Shown: positions 9,423-17,765 of the stretch, one piece after another
Layout: each line of letters begins with the position of its first letter
Position numbering within the stretch: the first letter of the stretch is position 1
Source: Acetobacter ghanensis
Lineage (GTDB): Bacteria > Pseudomonadota > Alphaproteobacteria > Acetobacterales > Acetobacteraceae
DNA length: 64,000 nucleotides
Reading direction: 5' to 3'
Assembly: GCF_001499675.1 (NCBI RefSeq)
Contig: NZ_LN609302.1
Location: 1,029,896-1,093,895 of the forward strand
Notes under the pieces: model-generated
Told to the model about the DNA's origin: nothing
Database searches by the model: none
What the model saw: only the letters and a program-made list of their open reading frames with translations
Program-made: the position numbers and the translations under genes

Positions 9423-10426
9423 GCCGCAATGCAGCTTTCAAGCCCACGGCGGAGCTGTGGTCTGTTCAGGTTACGGCCAATAAAGACCAGACGGCTCTCA
9501 CGCGGTTCATTTTCTTTCCACGGGCCAATGGCATTGCCATCCGCCATCATATGCACTGCCTGAAAGGCAAAACGGTCAGGCTGGCCTGCAAAGTCCAGAA
9601 TACCCTTGGTGCGCAGCATGTCCCCGCCTTTTTCTTGCAACAGAGCGCTGATCCATGCCTGAAAGCGCCCGGCATCCAGTGGCTGTTTGACTGTGAGGGA
9701 GACGCTGGAAATGTCTTCCTCATGGTGGTGTTCAGCATGTTCAAGAAATTCGGGTGTGGTTTCCAGCACGCGGGCCAGATCAAACCCGCCACGGTCCAGC
9801 ACGTCGGTCAGTTGCACATTGCCCTTTTTGGCATGGTGAATAGGGGCCACGGCGTTGATCTTGCGAATGGCAGCCTCAATCTGGCTAATCTGTGCTGCGT
9901 CCACCAGATCGGTTTTGTTCAGGATAATCACATCGGCAAAGGCCACCTGCTCGCGCGCTTCGGGGCTTTCTGCCAGTGTGGTCAGGAAGTTAAAGGCGTC
10001 CACAACCGTAACCACAGCGTCCAGCTTGGCTTTTTCGCGCACATCTTCATCGGCAAAAAAGGTCTGGGCAACGGGGGCGGGGTCGGCAAGGCCTGTGGTT
10101 TCCACAATGACACCGTCAAATTTGCCGCGCCGCTTCATCAGCCCGTTCAGAATACGGATCAGATCACCACGGACGGTGCAGCAGATGCAGCCATTGTTCA
10201 TTTCGAACACTTCTTCATCCGCATCCACGACCAGATCGTTATCCACGCCCAGCTCGCCAAATTCGTTAATGACCACGGCGTATTTGCGTCCGTGTTCGGC
10301 GGTCAGGATATGGTTGAGCAGCGTGGTTTTGCCCGCGCCCAGAAAGCCGGTCAGCACCGTAACGGGCACACGGGCATCTGGTGCGCTTGTGGCAGCATTT
10401 TCCGGCGCGAGGGATGCGTCAGACAT
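9419..10426 (-). CDS. CobW/COG0523-family GTPase, likely zinc metallochaperone
   Basis: 335 aa. The start at 10426 is chosen because GGAGG lies 8 bases upstream; the open frame runs further to 10462. P-loop GFLGAGKTT covers residues 27-35, the family's metal-binding CxCC is CICC at 80-83 (context NNGCICCTVRGDL), ETTGLADP follows, and NKTDL is the G4 motif. A His-rich stretch (EHAEHHHEED) precedes the CobW C-terminal domain. COG0523 GTPases deliver metals to client proteins, and many are zinc-responsive (ZigA/YciC group). The coupled WD40 gene, two CDF exporters nearby and a perfect inverted repeat upstream fit metal homeostasis. Cobalt (CobW proper) is less likely because no cobalamin genes are near. 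Confidence 0.88.
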   Translation of the reverse strand: MSDASLAPENAATSAPDARVPVTVLTGFLGAGKTTLLNHILTAEHGRKYAVVINEFGELGVDNDLVVDADEEVFEMNNGCICCTVRGDLIRILNGLMKRRGKFDGVIVETTGLADPAPVAQTFFADEDVREKAKLDAVVTVVDAFNFLTTLAESPEAREQVAFADVIILNKTDLVDAAQISQIEAAIRKINAVAPIHHAKKGNVQLTDVLDRGGFDLARVLETTPEFLEHAEHHHEEDISSVSLTVKQPLDAGRFQAWISALLQEKGGDMLRTKGILDFAGQPDRFAFQAVHMMADGNAIGPWKENEPRESRLVFIGRNLNRPQLRRGLESCIAA

Positions 10427-10453
10427 AAGGTAAGCCTCCAAATCAACAATCGT

Positions 10454-10486
10454 GTTTCTCATATAGGACGCCAGATTATGAGAAAC
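10454..10486. promoter_or_regulatory. Perfect 10-bp inverted repeat upstream of the cobW-WD40 pair
   Basis: GTTTCTCATA (10454-10463), 13-base spacer, TATGAGAAAC (10477-10486). It lies 28-60 bp upstream of the cobW-like start, in operator position. Half-site centres are 23 bp apart, about two helical turns, which suits a dimeric or tetrameric regulator. It could be a metal-regulator site, but it does not match a consensus I can name with certainty. Confidence 0.5.
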
Positions 10487-10541
10487 CAGAGAGGCGCGGT
10501 CCTATTACGCCAGAACCACTGGTCTGCGGGAGCGGAAAAGC

Positions 10542-11915
10542 TCAGGTTCTGAGCGTGTCCGTGGCGGTCATGAGCTTCTGGGGTTTTTGTTTGGGTGCGG
10601 CAGAGCGCAGGAAGCGCACCGCCAGTGCGCCATACAGCGCGTGGCTGCACAAGGCGCGGGACACGCCAAAGGCAAGGAATGCGCTGGCCAGCAGTGCCAG
10701 AGTGATCTGCTGGTTGTCACACATTTCCATCACAATAACAGTTGCCGTCAGGGGGGACTGGGTCACGGCGGAAAAGTAGGCCACCGTGCCAAGCAGCACG
10801 ACGGCCCCCGGCGTGGTGTGGGGCAGGAAATGCGCAATCCACCCCCCCATGCCAGCCCCAACCGAGAGCGAGGGCGCAAACAGCCCACCGGGAATGCCCG
10901 AACAGTAGGAAATGAGTGTTGCGAGCAGTTTGAACAGAAAAAACGAAACCGGATACTGGTCAGAGCCCATAATGATGTCGCGGGCCTGCGTGTAGCCCGT
11001 GCCATATGTCATGCCGCCAGAAAGCAGGCCGATTATGGCGAGTGCGACCCCGCACAGTGCTGCAAACAGAATGGGACGCTGGCTGACAAACCGGCCGAAC
11101 TTGCCCGGAATCCCGCGGGAAATACGCACCAGCAGGGCAGAAAATGTGCCCCCACTTATTCCTCCCAGCACCCCGCACACCACCACGGCCAGCCAGCTTG
11201 CGCCAACAGGAACGGCAGAATATGTGTGGCCGAAATAGGTGTAGTTGCCGACCAGAGCAATAGCGGTTACGCCGGAAATAACAACACAGGTCAGCATGGT
11301 GCCGCTGGTGCGCTGCTCAAAGGAGTGGGCCAGCTCCTCAATGCCAAACACAATGCCGGCAAGGGGGGTGTTAAAGGCCGCCGCGACCCCGGCAGCTCCA
11401 CCGGCTTTGATAAGGGCGCGCTGTTTGGTCACATCAGTCAGGCCAGCGAGGCGGCCAACAGTATGCATGATGGAAGCACCCACCTGCACGGTTGGCCCTT
11501 CACGCCCGATGGAAGCACCAGATAACAGGCCAAGGCAGGTCAGGCAGATTTTGGCCAAAGCAATGCGTAAAGCCAGAACTTTGTCCACAATGGTCATGTC
11601 ATGCAGGTGCATACACGCAATGGCCTGCGGAATCCCGCTGCCCTGTGCACCACGGAACCATGTGCGTGTCAGCCAGGTAGAGAGCGCCAGCCCGAGCGGA
11701 GTGACCAGAAGCATGAGCCAAGGGTTAATGTGGACAAGAGCCGTGCGCACATGGGCTGCTGCATCTGCCAGTTCGGCAAAAGCCACGGCAACCATGCCAA
11801 CCAGAGCTGCACCCGACCAGTACATAAGTTTACGGCGCCAGCTTACTGTACCAGCCTTGGCGTGTTCACGCAGATGGCGCAGGGACTCTGCTGTGGGGAT
11901 CACGCTCGCAGGCAT
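10542..11915 (-). CDS. ClC-family chloride channel / H+-Cl- antiporter
   Basis: 457 aa from the ATG at 11915; the longer frame starts with TTG at 11933. Three ClC selectivity motifs are present: GSGIPQA, GREGPTVQ (with the gating glutamate) and GIPGGLFAPSLSVGAGMGG. Many hydrophobic helices span the chain, for example VISGVTAIALVGNY and PILFAALCGVALAIIGLL. Keeping the gating Glu suggests ion permeation typical of prokaryotic ClC antiporters, which help in acid resistance. That would suit an organism making acetic or gluconic acid, but this role is inference. The gene lies upstream of cobW on the same strand with 115 bp between, including the inverted repeat. Confidence 0.9.
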   Translation of the reverse strand: MPASVIPTAESLRHLREHAKAGTVSWRRKLMYWSGAALVGMVAVAFAELADAAAHVRTALVHINPWLMLLVTPLGLALSTWLTRTWFRGAQGSGIPQAIACMHLHDMTIVDKVLALRIALAKICLTCLGLLSGASIGREGPTVQVGASIMHTVGRLAGLTDVTKQRALIKAGGAAGVAAAFNTPLAGIVFGIEELAHSFEQRTSGTMLTCVVISGVTAIALVGNYTYFGHTYSAVPVGASWLAVVVCGVLGGISGGTFSALLVRISRGIPGKFGRFVSQRPILFAALCGVALAIIGLLSGGMTYGTGYTQARDIIMGSDQYPVSFFLFKLLATLISYCSGIPGGLFAPSLSVGAGMGGWIAHFLPHTTPGAVVLLGTVAYFSAVTQSPLTATVIVMEMCDNQQITLALLASAFLAFGVSRALCSHALYGALAVRFLRSAAPKQKPQKLMTATDTLRT

Positions 11916-12011
11916 GAGGCATCTCTTGATCAAAAAAAGAAGGATGCGGCACAGTTTAACATTTCATGCAGCAGAAGAAAGACATTCTAGGCTTTTATTA
12001 TGATTTTCTGT

Positions 12012-12968
12012 CTATTTTTCTGCTGAAGAACCAGAATTGGCGGTGGATGCCACTGTCGGTGGGATGGGCAGGACCGAGCCATCACGCTTGGCAAATGTTT
12101 CTGGCTCCACATGAATATGGACAAGTGTGCTGCCCATATGCACGCGCAGGGCGTGTTCTATCCGGTCGCAGATGTCATGCGCGTCATGCACGCTCATGGT
12201 GCCGGGCACAACCAGATGAAATTCAAGGAATGTCATGGCGCCCACAATGCGGGTGCGTATGTCGTGCGCCTGAATGGCTCCGTGCCCATTGGCGGTAATA
12301 ATCTGGCGGATTTCGCCCAGAGTTTCCGTATCCGGGGCTTCATCCATCAGGCCTGCAATGGAGTCCCGCATGACTTCCCAGCCCACGCGTAGTACGTTTA
12401 TGGCCACCAGTCCGGCCAGTATGGCATCCAACTGCGGCCAGCCCAGAAGAGGAATTAACGCCACCCCAGCGACAAGTGCCACCCCGGTCCATACATCGGA
12501 CAAAACATGCTGCCCTCCAGCTATGAGCGCTGGAGAATGGCGGGCCTGCCCCGTTCTGAGCATGACCAGCCCCCAGCCGAGGTTAACGCAGGTTGCCGCC
12601 GCGTTTAGCAGCAGCCCATTCCACGGAGCCAGAGCCGGGTGAGGGTGTAACCAGCCTTCCACAGCCTCGCGGCCGATAATGAAGGCGGTAATAACAACCA
12701 GCGTCCCTTCGGCCACGGCGGAAAGGTACTCTGCCTTGTAATGCCCGTAGGTGTGGTTGTGGTCGGCCGGGCGTTCCGCAACGCTTAACGCCCATAGCCC
12801 GCCAGCAGCCGCCACAACATTAATAATAGTTTCTATGGCGTCGGCATGGAGGGCAACGCTGCCGCTTACGGCAAAGGCGGCATATTTCAGTCCCAGCGCC
12901 ACAAGGCTGACAAACAGACTGACAATGGCAATGCCCTTGTTACTTTTGGGGAGGGGGAGATCGGGCAT
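12012..12968 (-). CDS. Cation diffusion facilitator (FieF-like) metal exporter
   Basis: 318 aa. Six hydrophobic segments occupy the first 200 residues and a soluble cation-efflux domain the last 100. VSGSVALHADAIETIINVV carries the HxxxD-type metal site of the second helix, and DHNHTYGHYKAEYLSA is the FieF-type loop. The C-terminal domain includes IQAHDIRTRIVG and FLEFHLVVPGTMSVHDAHDICDRIE, typical of the CDF cytoplasmic dimer domain. CDF proteins exchange Zn2+, Fe2+, Cd2+ or Mn2+ for protons across the inner membrane. It lies 20 bp after a second CDF gene, so the two probably share a transcript. Metal preference cannot be read from the sequence with confidence. Confidence 0.9.
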   Translation of the reverse strand: MPDLPLPKSNKGIAIVSLFVSLVALGLKYAAFAVSGSVALHADAIETIINVVAAAGGLWALSVAERPADHNHTYGHYKAEYLSAVAEGTLVVITAFIIGREAVEGWLHPHPALAPWNGLLLNAAATCVNLGWGLVMLRTGQARHSPALIAGGQHVLSDVWTGVALVAGVALIPLLGWPQLDAILAGLVAINVLRVGWEVMRDSIAGLMDEAPDTETLGEIRQIITANGHGAIQAHDIRTRIVGAMTFLEFHLVVPGTMSVHDAHDICDRIEHALRVHMGSTLVHIHVEPETFAKRDGSVLPIPPTVASTANSGSSAEK

Positions 12969-12988
12969 AGGCTCTTGTTATCTGGGGG

Positions 12989-14101
12989 TTAGACGGTGTG
13001 CGGGTCGGACAGGTGGCAGGTGGGGCCGTATTCCTGTGTTTCCATCTGCAACGTGGGGTGGGCAATGCCAAACTGTTTGCGCAGGGTGGTTACAAGAGTG
13101 TCCAGCAGTCTGGCGTCATTCTCACCATCCATCTGGCCGGCACTGCGGACCAGATGAACGGTCAGGGCGGTTTCGGTCGTGCTGATGGGCCAAATGTGCA
13201 GGTCATGCAGGTCGGCCACGCCCGGTGTGCCGCGCAAGAAGCGTTCCACGGCTCCGGGGTCCACCTCACGCGGAACGGCATCCAGCGCCATATCCAGCGA
13301 GTCCCGCAGTAGGGACCACGTGCTCAGCACGACAATAACGGAAATGGCAAGGCTAATGGCGGGGTCTATCCATTCGATATGGGTCAGCAGGACCAGTCCC
13401 CCCGCCACAACCACGGCAAGGGAGGTCAGGGCATCAGCCATAAGGTGCAAAAACGCGCCGCGGATGTTGAGATCCCCTTTCTGCCCTGCGGCAAACAGCA
13501 TGGCAGACGCGCCGTTGACCAGAATACCAATTCCGGCAACCACCATCATAGTTGTTCCGGCAACTGGGGTCGGGGCTATAAGGCGATGGATGGCCTCCCA
13601 CGCAACACCTCCGGTTACCAGCATAAGGATAATGGCATTGGCCAGCGCCGCCAGAATGGAAGAACGGCGCAACCCATAGGTGAACCGCGCTGTGGGGCTC
13701 CTGCGGGAAAGGTGCTCCGCCAGCCATGCCGCCGCCAGTGCCAGCACGTCGGAGAGGTTGTGCCCTGCATCGGCAATGAGCGAGAGTGAATGGGCATAAA
13801 CACCCCAGACAGCCTCCGCCGCCAGATAGAGGGTGTTAACTGCAATGCCTATGGCAAAGGCTGTGTCAAAGGAGGCGGGCGTATGCACATGGTGGTGCCC
13901 GAACCCATGTTTGTGCCCGCAGGAAGCACCATTACCGTCATGCTCATGCTCATGCTCATGCTCATGCTCATGGGTGCAGGGCGAGGCATGTGCGTGGCCG
14001 TTGTCACAACCAGAATGGCCTGCGTGGTCATGCATATGCTCGTCCGGGTTTGGCATGGTGCTGGCTGCTTTCATGAACAGGAGGGCCGTAGGGCGCTGCA
14101 T
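12989..14101 (-). CDS. Cation diffusion facilitator (CzcD/ZitB-like) with His-rich N-terminus
   Basis: 370 aa. The first 80 residues are packed with His and acidic residues, including an alternating His-Glu run and CGHKHGFGHHHVH, and would bind metal in the cytoplasm. Helix 2 has LSLIADAGHNLSDVLALAAAW, the HxxxD zinc site of ZnT/ZitB proteins, and helix 5 has HLMADALTSLAVV. The C-terminal domain (LHDLHIWPISTTETALTVHLV) is the normal CDF soluble part. This is most likely a zinc (or Cd/Co) exporter. An alternative start is the ATG at 14074; neither has a strong ribosome site. It is divergent from the FAD oxidoreductase and followed 20 bp later by another CDF gene. Confidence 0.9.
   Translation of the reverse strand: MQRPTALLFMKAASTMPNPDEHMHDHAGHSGCDNGHAHASPCTHEHEHEHEHEHDGNGASCGHKHGFGHHHVHTPASFDTAFAIGIAVNTLYLAAEAVWGVYAHSLSLIADAGHNLSDVLALAAAWLAEHLSRRSPTARFTYGLRRSSILAALANAIILMLVTGGVAWEAIHRLIAPTPVAGTTMMVVAGIGILVNGASAMLFAAGQKGDLNIRGAFLHLMADALTSLAVVVAGGLVLLTHIEWIDPAISLAISVIVVLSTWSLLRDSLDMALDAVPREVDPGAVERFLRGTPGVADLHDLHIWPISTTETALTVHLVRSAGQMDGENDARLLDTLVTTLRKQFGIAHPTLQMETQEYGPTCHLSDPHTV
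13938..13972. repeat. Hexanucleotide tandem repeat coding the His-Glu run of the CDF protein
   Basis: About 5.8 copies of TCATGC in a row. Read on the minus strand they encode alternating Glu and His. Slippage here would change the length of the His-rich metal-binding tail in two-residue steps without breaking the frame. Confidence 0.85.
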
Positions 14102-14154
14102 CTCAGATTCTGAGGTTCTGCCCTTATGTAAGGTGGCGGGTGGCGGAATTGAAG

Positions 14155-14164
14155 TGAATATTCA
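14155..14164. promoter_or_regulatory. Short palindrome in the CDF / FAD-oxidoreductase divergent region
   Basis: TGAATATTCA, a perfect 10-bp palindrome in the 172-bp divergent gap. ArsR-type metal sensors often bind TGAA/TTCA-type dyads, so it is a candidate site for metal control of the CDF genes. It is too short to be more than suggestive. Confidence 0.25.
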
Positions 14165-14273
14165 TGTATGGATTACGCAGCAGACATTGCACGTTCAAGG
14201 GGTTCCAGAATAGGGAAGGAGCCAGATTGACCGTTTTGCTGTTTTTGTAACGAATACTGGATGAACACGCCCC

Positions 14274-15926
14274 ATGCTCCGTCTGACTGAACTGCGGCTG
14301 CCGCTGGACCACCCGCCCGAAGCTCTCCGGCAGGCAGTCTGTGACCGGCTCGGTATAAGTATGGATGCGCTCGACCATGTGACCGTGTTCAAACGCGGGC
14401 ATGATGCACGCCGTCGCTCCGCCATCTGGCTTGTGTACACGGTAGATTGCGCTGTGCGGGATGAAGACGCAGTGCTGGCCCGGTATCAGGCCGCGCATCC
14501 GGGTAACACGCGTGTGCTGCCTGCGCCGGATATGGCATGGCACGCGCCCATAACCAATGGCGCGGCACTTGCGGCGGCTCCGGGGTATAAGCGGCCTGTG
14601 GTTATTGGGGCTGGTCCATGTGGGTTTATGGCAGCCCTTATGCTGGCCCGCATGGGGCTGCGTCCGCTTTTGCTGGAACGCGGTAAAATTGTGCGTGAGC
14701 GTACGGTGGATACCTTTGCCCTGTGGCGGCGCTCAATTTTGACGCCTGAGAGCAATGTGCAGTTTGGCGAGGGTGGCGCAGGCACTTTTTCCGATGGCAA
14801 ATTGTATAGTCAGGTGCGGGACCCGCGCTTTTTGGGGCGCAAGGTGTTGGAGGAGTTTGTCAAAGCTGGCGCTCCAGAGGATATTCTGTATCTGGCCCAC
14901 CCGCATATTGGCACGTTCCGGCTTGTCTCTATGGTGGAGCATATCCGTCAGGAAGTGGAGCAGGCGGGAGGGGAATACCGCTTTGAATCACGGGTGGAGG
15001 AACTGCTGCTGGACCCCGCAACCCGGAGGGTGCAGGGCGTTCGCCTTGCCACGGGTGAGGTTATTGAGGCGGACCACGTGGTGCTGGCCGTAGGGCACAG
15101 CGCGCGGGACACCTTTGCCATGCTGCACGAGCAGGGTGTGCAGATGCAGGCCAAACCTTTTTCCATGGGTGTGCGGATCGAGCATCCACAGTCGGTTATT
15201 GATATTGCCCAGTTCGGCCCCAGCGCAGGCAACGAGCAGTTGGGCGCAGCCGAATATCGTCTGGTGCACCATGCCTCTAATGGCCGGGGTGTTTATTCCT
15301 TCTGCATGTGTCCTGGCGGCACGGTGGTGGCGGCAACCTCAGAAGAAGGGCGTGTGGTGACCAATGGCATGAGCCAGTATTCCCGCGCGGAGCGTAACGC
15401 CAATGCGGGTATGGTGGTGGAACTGCGCCCCGGTGAGGATTACCCGGACGACCCTCTGGCGGGTATGGCGTTCCAGCGCCACTGGGAGCGGCAGGCTTTT
15501 CTGGCCGGAGGAGGAGATTACAAGGCCCCTGCCCAGCGGGTGGGTGATTTTCTGGCTGGTCGTCCCTCTACTGCGTTAGGGGACGTTGTGCCCTCCTACA
15601 AACCGGGGGTGACACCAACAGACCTGTCCACCTGTCTGCCGGGGTTTGTTGTGGAGGCTCTGCGGGAAGCGTTGCCTCGCTTTGAACGTAAGATCAAAGG
15701 GTTTGCCATGGATGATGCGGTCATGACCGGGGTGGAAACCCGCACATCCTCCCCCCTCCGTATTCCACGGGGGGAAGATGGCCAGTCGGTCAATACCCCC
15801 GGTCTTTACCCGGCGGGGGAAGGTGCAGGGTATGCAGGGGGTATTCTGTCCGCCGCCATGGATGGTATTCGCATGGCCGAGGCCGTAGCACAGGATATGG
15901 CTGGTTTGCCGGTAACACTGTCCTGA
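14274..15926 (+). CDS. FAD-dependent oxidoreductase (COG2509-type)
   Basis: 550 aa. A roughly 100-residue N-terminal domain (MLRLTELRLPLDHPPEALRQ onward) precedes a Rossmann FAD site, RPVVIGAGPCGFMAALMLARMG. The family block NVQFGEGGAGTFSDGKLYSQV and the C-terminal GLYPAGEGAGYAGGILSAAMDG (second FAD motif) are both present, together with VKAGAPEDILYLAHPHIGT and FSMGVRIEHPQ. This layout matches the conserved uncharacterised FAD dehydrogenases of COG2509, whose substrate is unknown. It stands alone between a divergent metal exporter and a convergent hydrolase. Probably cytoplasmic. Confidence 0.85.
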   Translation: MLRLTELRLPLDHPPEALRQAVCDRLGISMDALDHVTVFKRGHDARRRSAIWLVYTVDCAVRDEDAVLARYQAAHPGNTRVLPAPDMAWHAPITNGAALAAAPGYKRPVVIGAGPCGFMAALMLARMGLRPLLLERGKIVRERTVDTFALWRRSILTPESNVQFGEGGAGTFSDGKLYSQVRDPRFLGRKVLEEFVKAGAPEDILYLAHPHIGTFRLVSMVEHIRQEVEQAGGEYRFESRVEELLLDPATRRVQGVRLATGEVIEADHVVLAVGHSARDTFAMLHEQGVQMQAKPFSMGVRIEHPQSVIDIAQFGPSAGNEQLGAAEYRLVHHASNGRGVYSFCMCPGGTVVAATSEEGRVVTNGMSQYSRAERNANAGMVVELRPGEDYPDDPLAGMAFQRHWERQAFLAGGGDYKAPAQRVGDFLAGRPSTALGDVVPSYKPGVTPTDLSTCLPGFVVEALREALPRFERKIKGFAMDDAVMTGVETRTSSPLRIPRGEDGQSVNTPGLYPAGEGAGYAGGILSAAMDGIRMAEAVAQDMAGLPVTLS

Positions 15927-15944
15927 CCGTCCGATATTCCCACG

Positions 15945-15974
15945 GGGTGTGGTTTTTTTTAGGAACCGCCACCC
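15945..15974. terminator. Hairpin between convergent FAD-oxidoreductase and hydrolase genes
   Basis: GGGTGTGGTT pairs with AACCGCCACCC (one bulged C) around a loop rich in T and A. It lies in the 49-bp convergent gap. Plausible shared terminator, but with an atypical U-tract. Confidence 0.35.
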
Positions 15975-15975
15975 T

Positions 15976-16764
15976 TTAGGGGATGTCGGCCAGAAATTCC
16001 TCTACCAGTTCGGTAAAGCGGCGGGGTGCATCGGCATGGACCCAGTGGCCCGCGCCATGAATGCTTTCCAGCCTGTGGTTGGGAAAAAGTGCCTGCATGA
16101 CCGGGTAGTTTTTCGGGCTGATATAGGGTGAGTTTTCCCCCCGGATAAACAGGGTTGGACCATCATACCGCAAGCCCGGAGCCAGTTGTGGCCAGCCCAT
16201 AATATCGGGCATGGCGGCCAGAATTTCTGGCAGGCCAATGGCCCAGCCGGGGTTATCCCCCTGCCTGATGTTCTGCGCCATAAGTTGGCGCACCGCATCG
16301 TTGGCAATAAATGGACGGAGCAGGTCGTTGGTGCCGTGCAGGTCCAGATGGGCAGGGAACTGTATTTTGTCCAGATTTTCGGGTAGGTCCAGCCGGTCAA
16401 ACCCGCCCTGTGCTGGGGCTATGTCCACCACAATCAGGGCGCGCACGGCGCTGGGGTGAGTGAGGGCGAGCATCATAGCTGTTTTGCCCCCCATGGAGTG
16501 GCCCAGCACAATAGCAGGGCAGGCGTGGTTATGCGCCATTGTATCCAGCACATCCTGCGCCATGGCCGGGTAGCTCATGGGGCCGTGGGGGCTGTTGCCA
16601 TGGTTGCGCAGGTCCATGGCAAGTGTGCGCCGGGTTGTTGCCAGTTTACGCTGCACAAAACCCAGATTACGCGCCCGCCCGAACAGACCGTGCAGCAGCA
16701 CAACAGGCAGCGCATCTGCCGGGGTTGGATGGTCGGGGCCGCGCTCGCTCACGTTTAGCAACAC
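15976..16764 (-). CDS. Alpha/beta-hydrolase, YbfF-like esterase
   Basis: 262 aa. Motifs in order: VVLLHGLFGRARNLG (oxyanion region), MDLRNHGNSPHGPMSY (the DxRNHGxS block typical of the YbfF/ABHD11 group), GHSMGGKTAM (Ser nucleophile), FIRGENSPYI (acid region) and IHGAGHWVHADAP (catalytic His). YbfF-type enzymes hydrolyse acyl-CoA, acyl glycerol or short esters; the natural substrate here is unknown. No signal peptide. The start region overlaps nothing, and the gene is divergent from the Usp protein gene. Confidence 0.85.
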   Translation of the reverse strand: MLLNVSERGPDHPTPADALPVVLLHGLFGRARNLGFVQRKLATTRRTLAMDLRNHGNSPHGPMSYPAMAQDVLDTMAHNHACPAIVLGHSMGGKTAMMLALTHPSAVRALIVVDIAPAQGGFDRLDLPENLDKIQFPAHLDLHGTNDLLRPFIANDAVRQLMAQNIRQGDNPGWAIGLPEILAAMPDIMGWPQLAPGLRYDGPTLFIRGENSPYISPKNYPVMQALFPNHRLESIHGAGHWVHADAPRRFTELVEEFLADIP

Positions 16765-16933
16765 TGTTCTGCTCTTTCCTCTGCTGTGGCGCGCAAGGGG
16801 CGCGCATGGCGGAGTTTTGCCCAGCTTTGCCTACGAATGCGAGAGGAGGAGAGCTGTTTTTTCTTCACCTTCCAGAGAGAGGGCATGTGTGCAACAGTCT
16901 GCTGCGTATGTATGGTATAAGGAGAGTTGGTGG

Positions 16934-17743
16934 ATGCAACGGTGCCTTGTTATTCTCAACCAGTTGGACCAGACCGAGGTTCTGCTTGGCATGGCGGCGC
17001 AGACCCTCTCCCGTATCCGGGGGATGCGACGGATTGATGTTCTGGCCGCGCGGGAGCCGCCGGATCAAGGACTGGGGCGTATTAGCTTTTCCGATGCACA
17101 GGCTCAGACCCTGCGCACCAACCAGTTGGAATGGGCGGATGCCCTCCATGCACGTTTTCAGCACTGGTTGGCGCAGGAATATGGCTCCCCGGCCGACCGG
17201 CTGGGCAAGGTGGAAGTCAACTGGCTGGACCCCGAAATTACGGTGGACCGCATTATTGCAGGCTATGGCAAGGATGCGGACCTGCTGATTCTGGGGTTTC
17301 CTGACAGCCGGGATAGTCCGCAGAAACATCTGGCAACCCGCTCCGCTATTTTTGAATCCGGACGCCCTGTTCTGTTTGTGCCCCCCTTTTGGGACCAGAC
17401 CAGTGGAGACAGGGTTTTTATGGCGTGGAAAGATACGCCAGCCTGCCGCCGGGCGTTTTTTGCCGCACGCTCTTTAATCGGGTCTGCAAAGGCGGTGGAA
17501 GTTGCCGTGTCGGCCAATGATCCGCTGCCAATGGATATTTTGCCCGGTATTACGGCAACCCAGAAGCCACTGGCAGATACGCGTAACGCCGGACAGGCAT
17601 TGCTGGATATGGCTAACACGTTTCATGCCGATATGCTGGTCATGGGTGGGTACCAGCATAATATGCTTTACAGCCGCCTTGTGGGTAGTGTGACCGATTA
17701 TATTTTGGCCAACCCCCGCGTGCCCGTGCTGTTGCAGCATTAG
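16934..17743 (+). CDS. Universal stress protein (tandem UspA-like)
   Basis: 269 aa from the ATG at 16934, preceded by AAGGAG at good spacing; the longer open frame upstream is antisense to the hydrolase. The length suits two fused Usp domains. The first half ends in ADLLILGFPDSRD. The second half ends in ADMLVMGGYQHNMLYSRLVG and VPVLLQH, which is the family's ATP-loop (GG...S) and terminal strand. Usp proteins help in stress survival and some bind ATP. It is convergent with the OPT transporter gene, with only 22 bp between. Confidence 0.8.
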   Translation: MQRCLVILNQLDQTEVLLGMAAQTLSRIRGMRRIDVLAAREPPDQGLGRISFSDAQAQTLRTNQLEWADALHARFQHWLAQEYGSPADRLGKVEVNWLDPEITVDRIIAGYGKDADLLILGFPDSRDSPQKHLATRSAIFESGRPVLFVPPFWDQTSGDRVFMAWKDTPACRRAFFAARSLIGSAKAVEVAVSANDPLPMDILPGITATQKPLADTRNAGQALLDMANTFHADMLVMGGYQHNMLYSRLVGSVTDYILANPRVPVLLQH

Positions 17744-17765
17744 CCCCGACGGCAGACAGAACGAG

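Noticed and set aside
13938..13972. CRISPR-like repeat
   Set aside because: Uniform six-base units with no spacers, inside a coding sequence.
16577..16933. N-terminal extension of the Usp protein
   Set aside because: It is antisense to the YbfF-like hydrolase gene and then crosses a promoter-like gap; AAGGAG before 16934 marks the real start.
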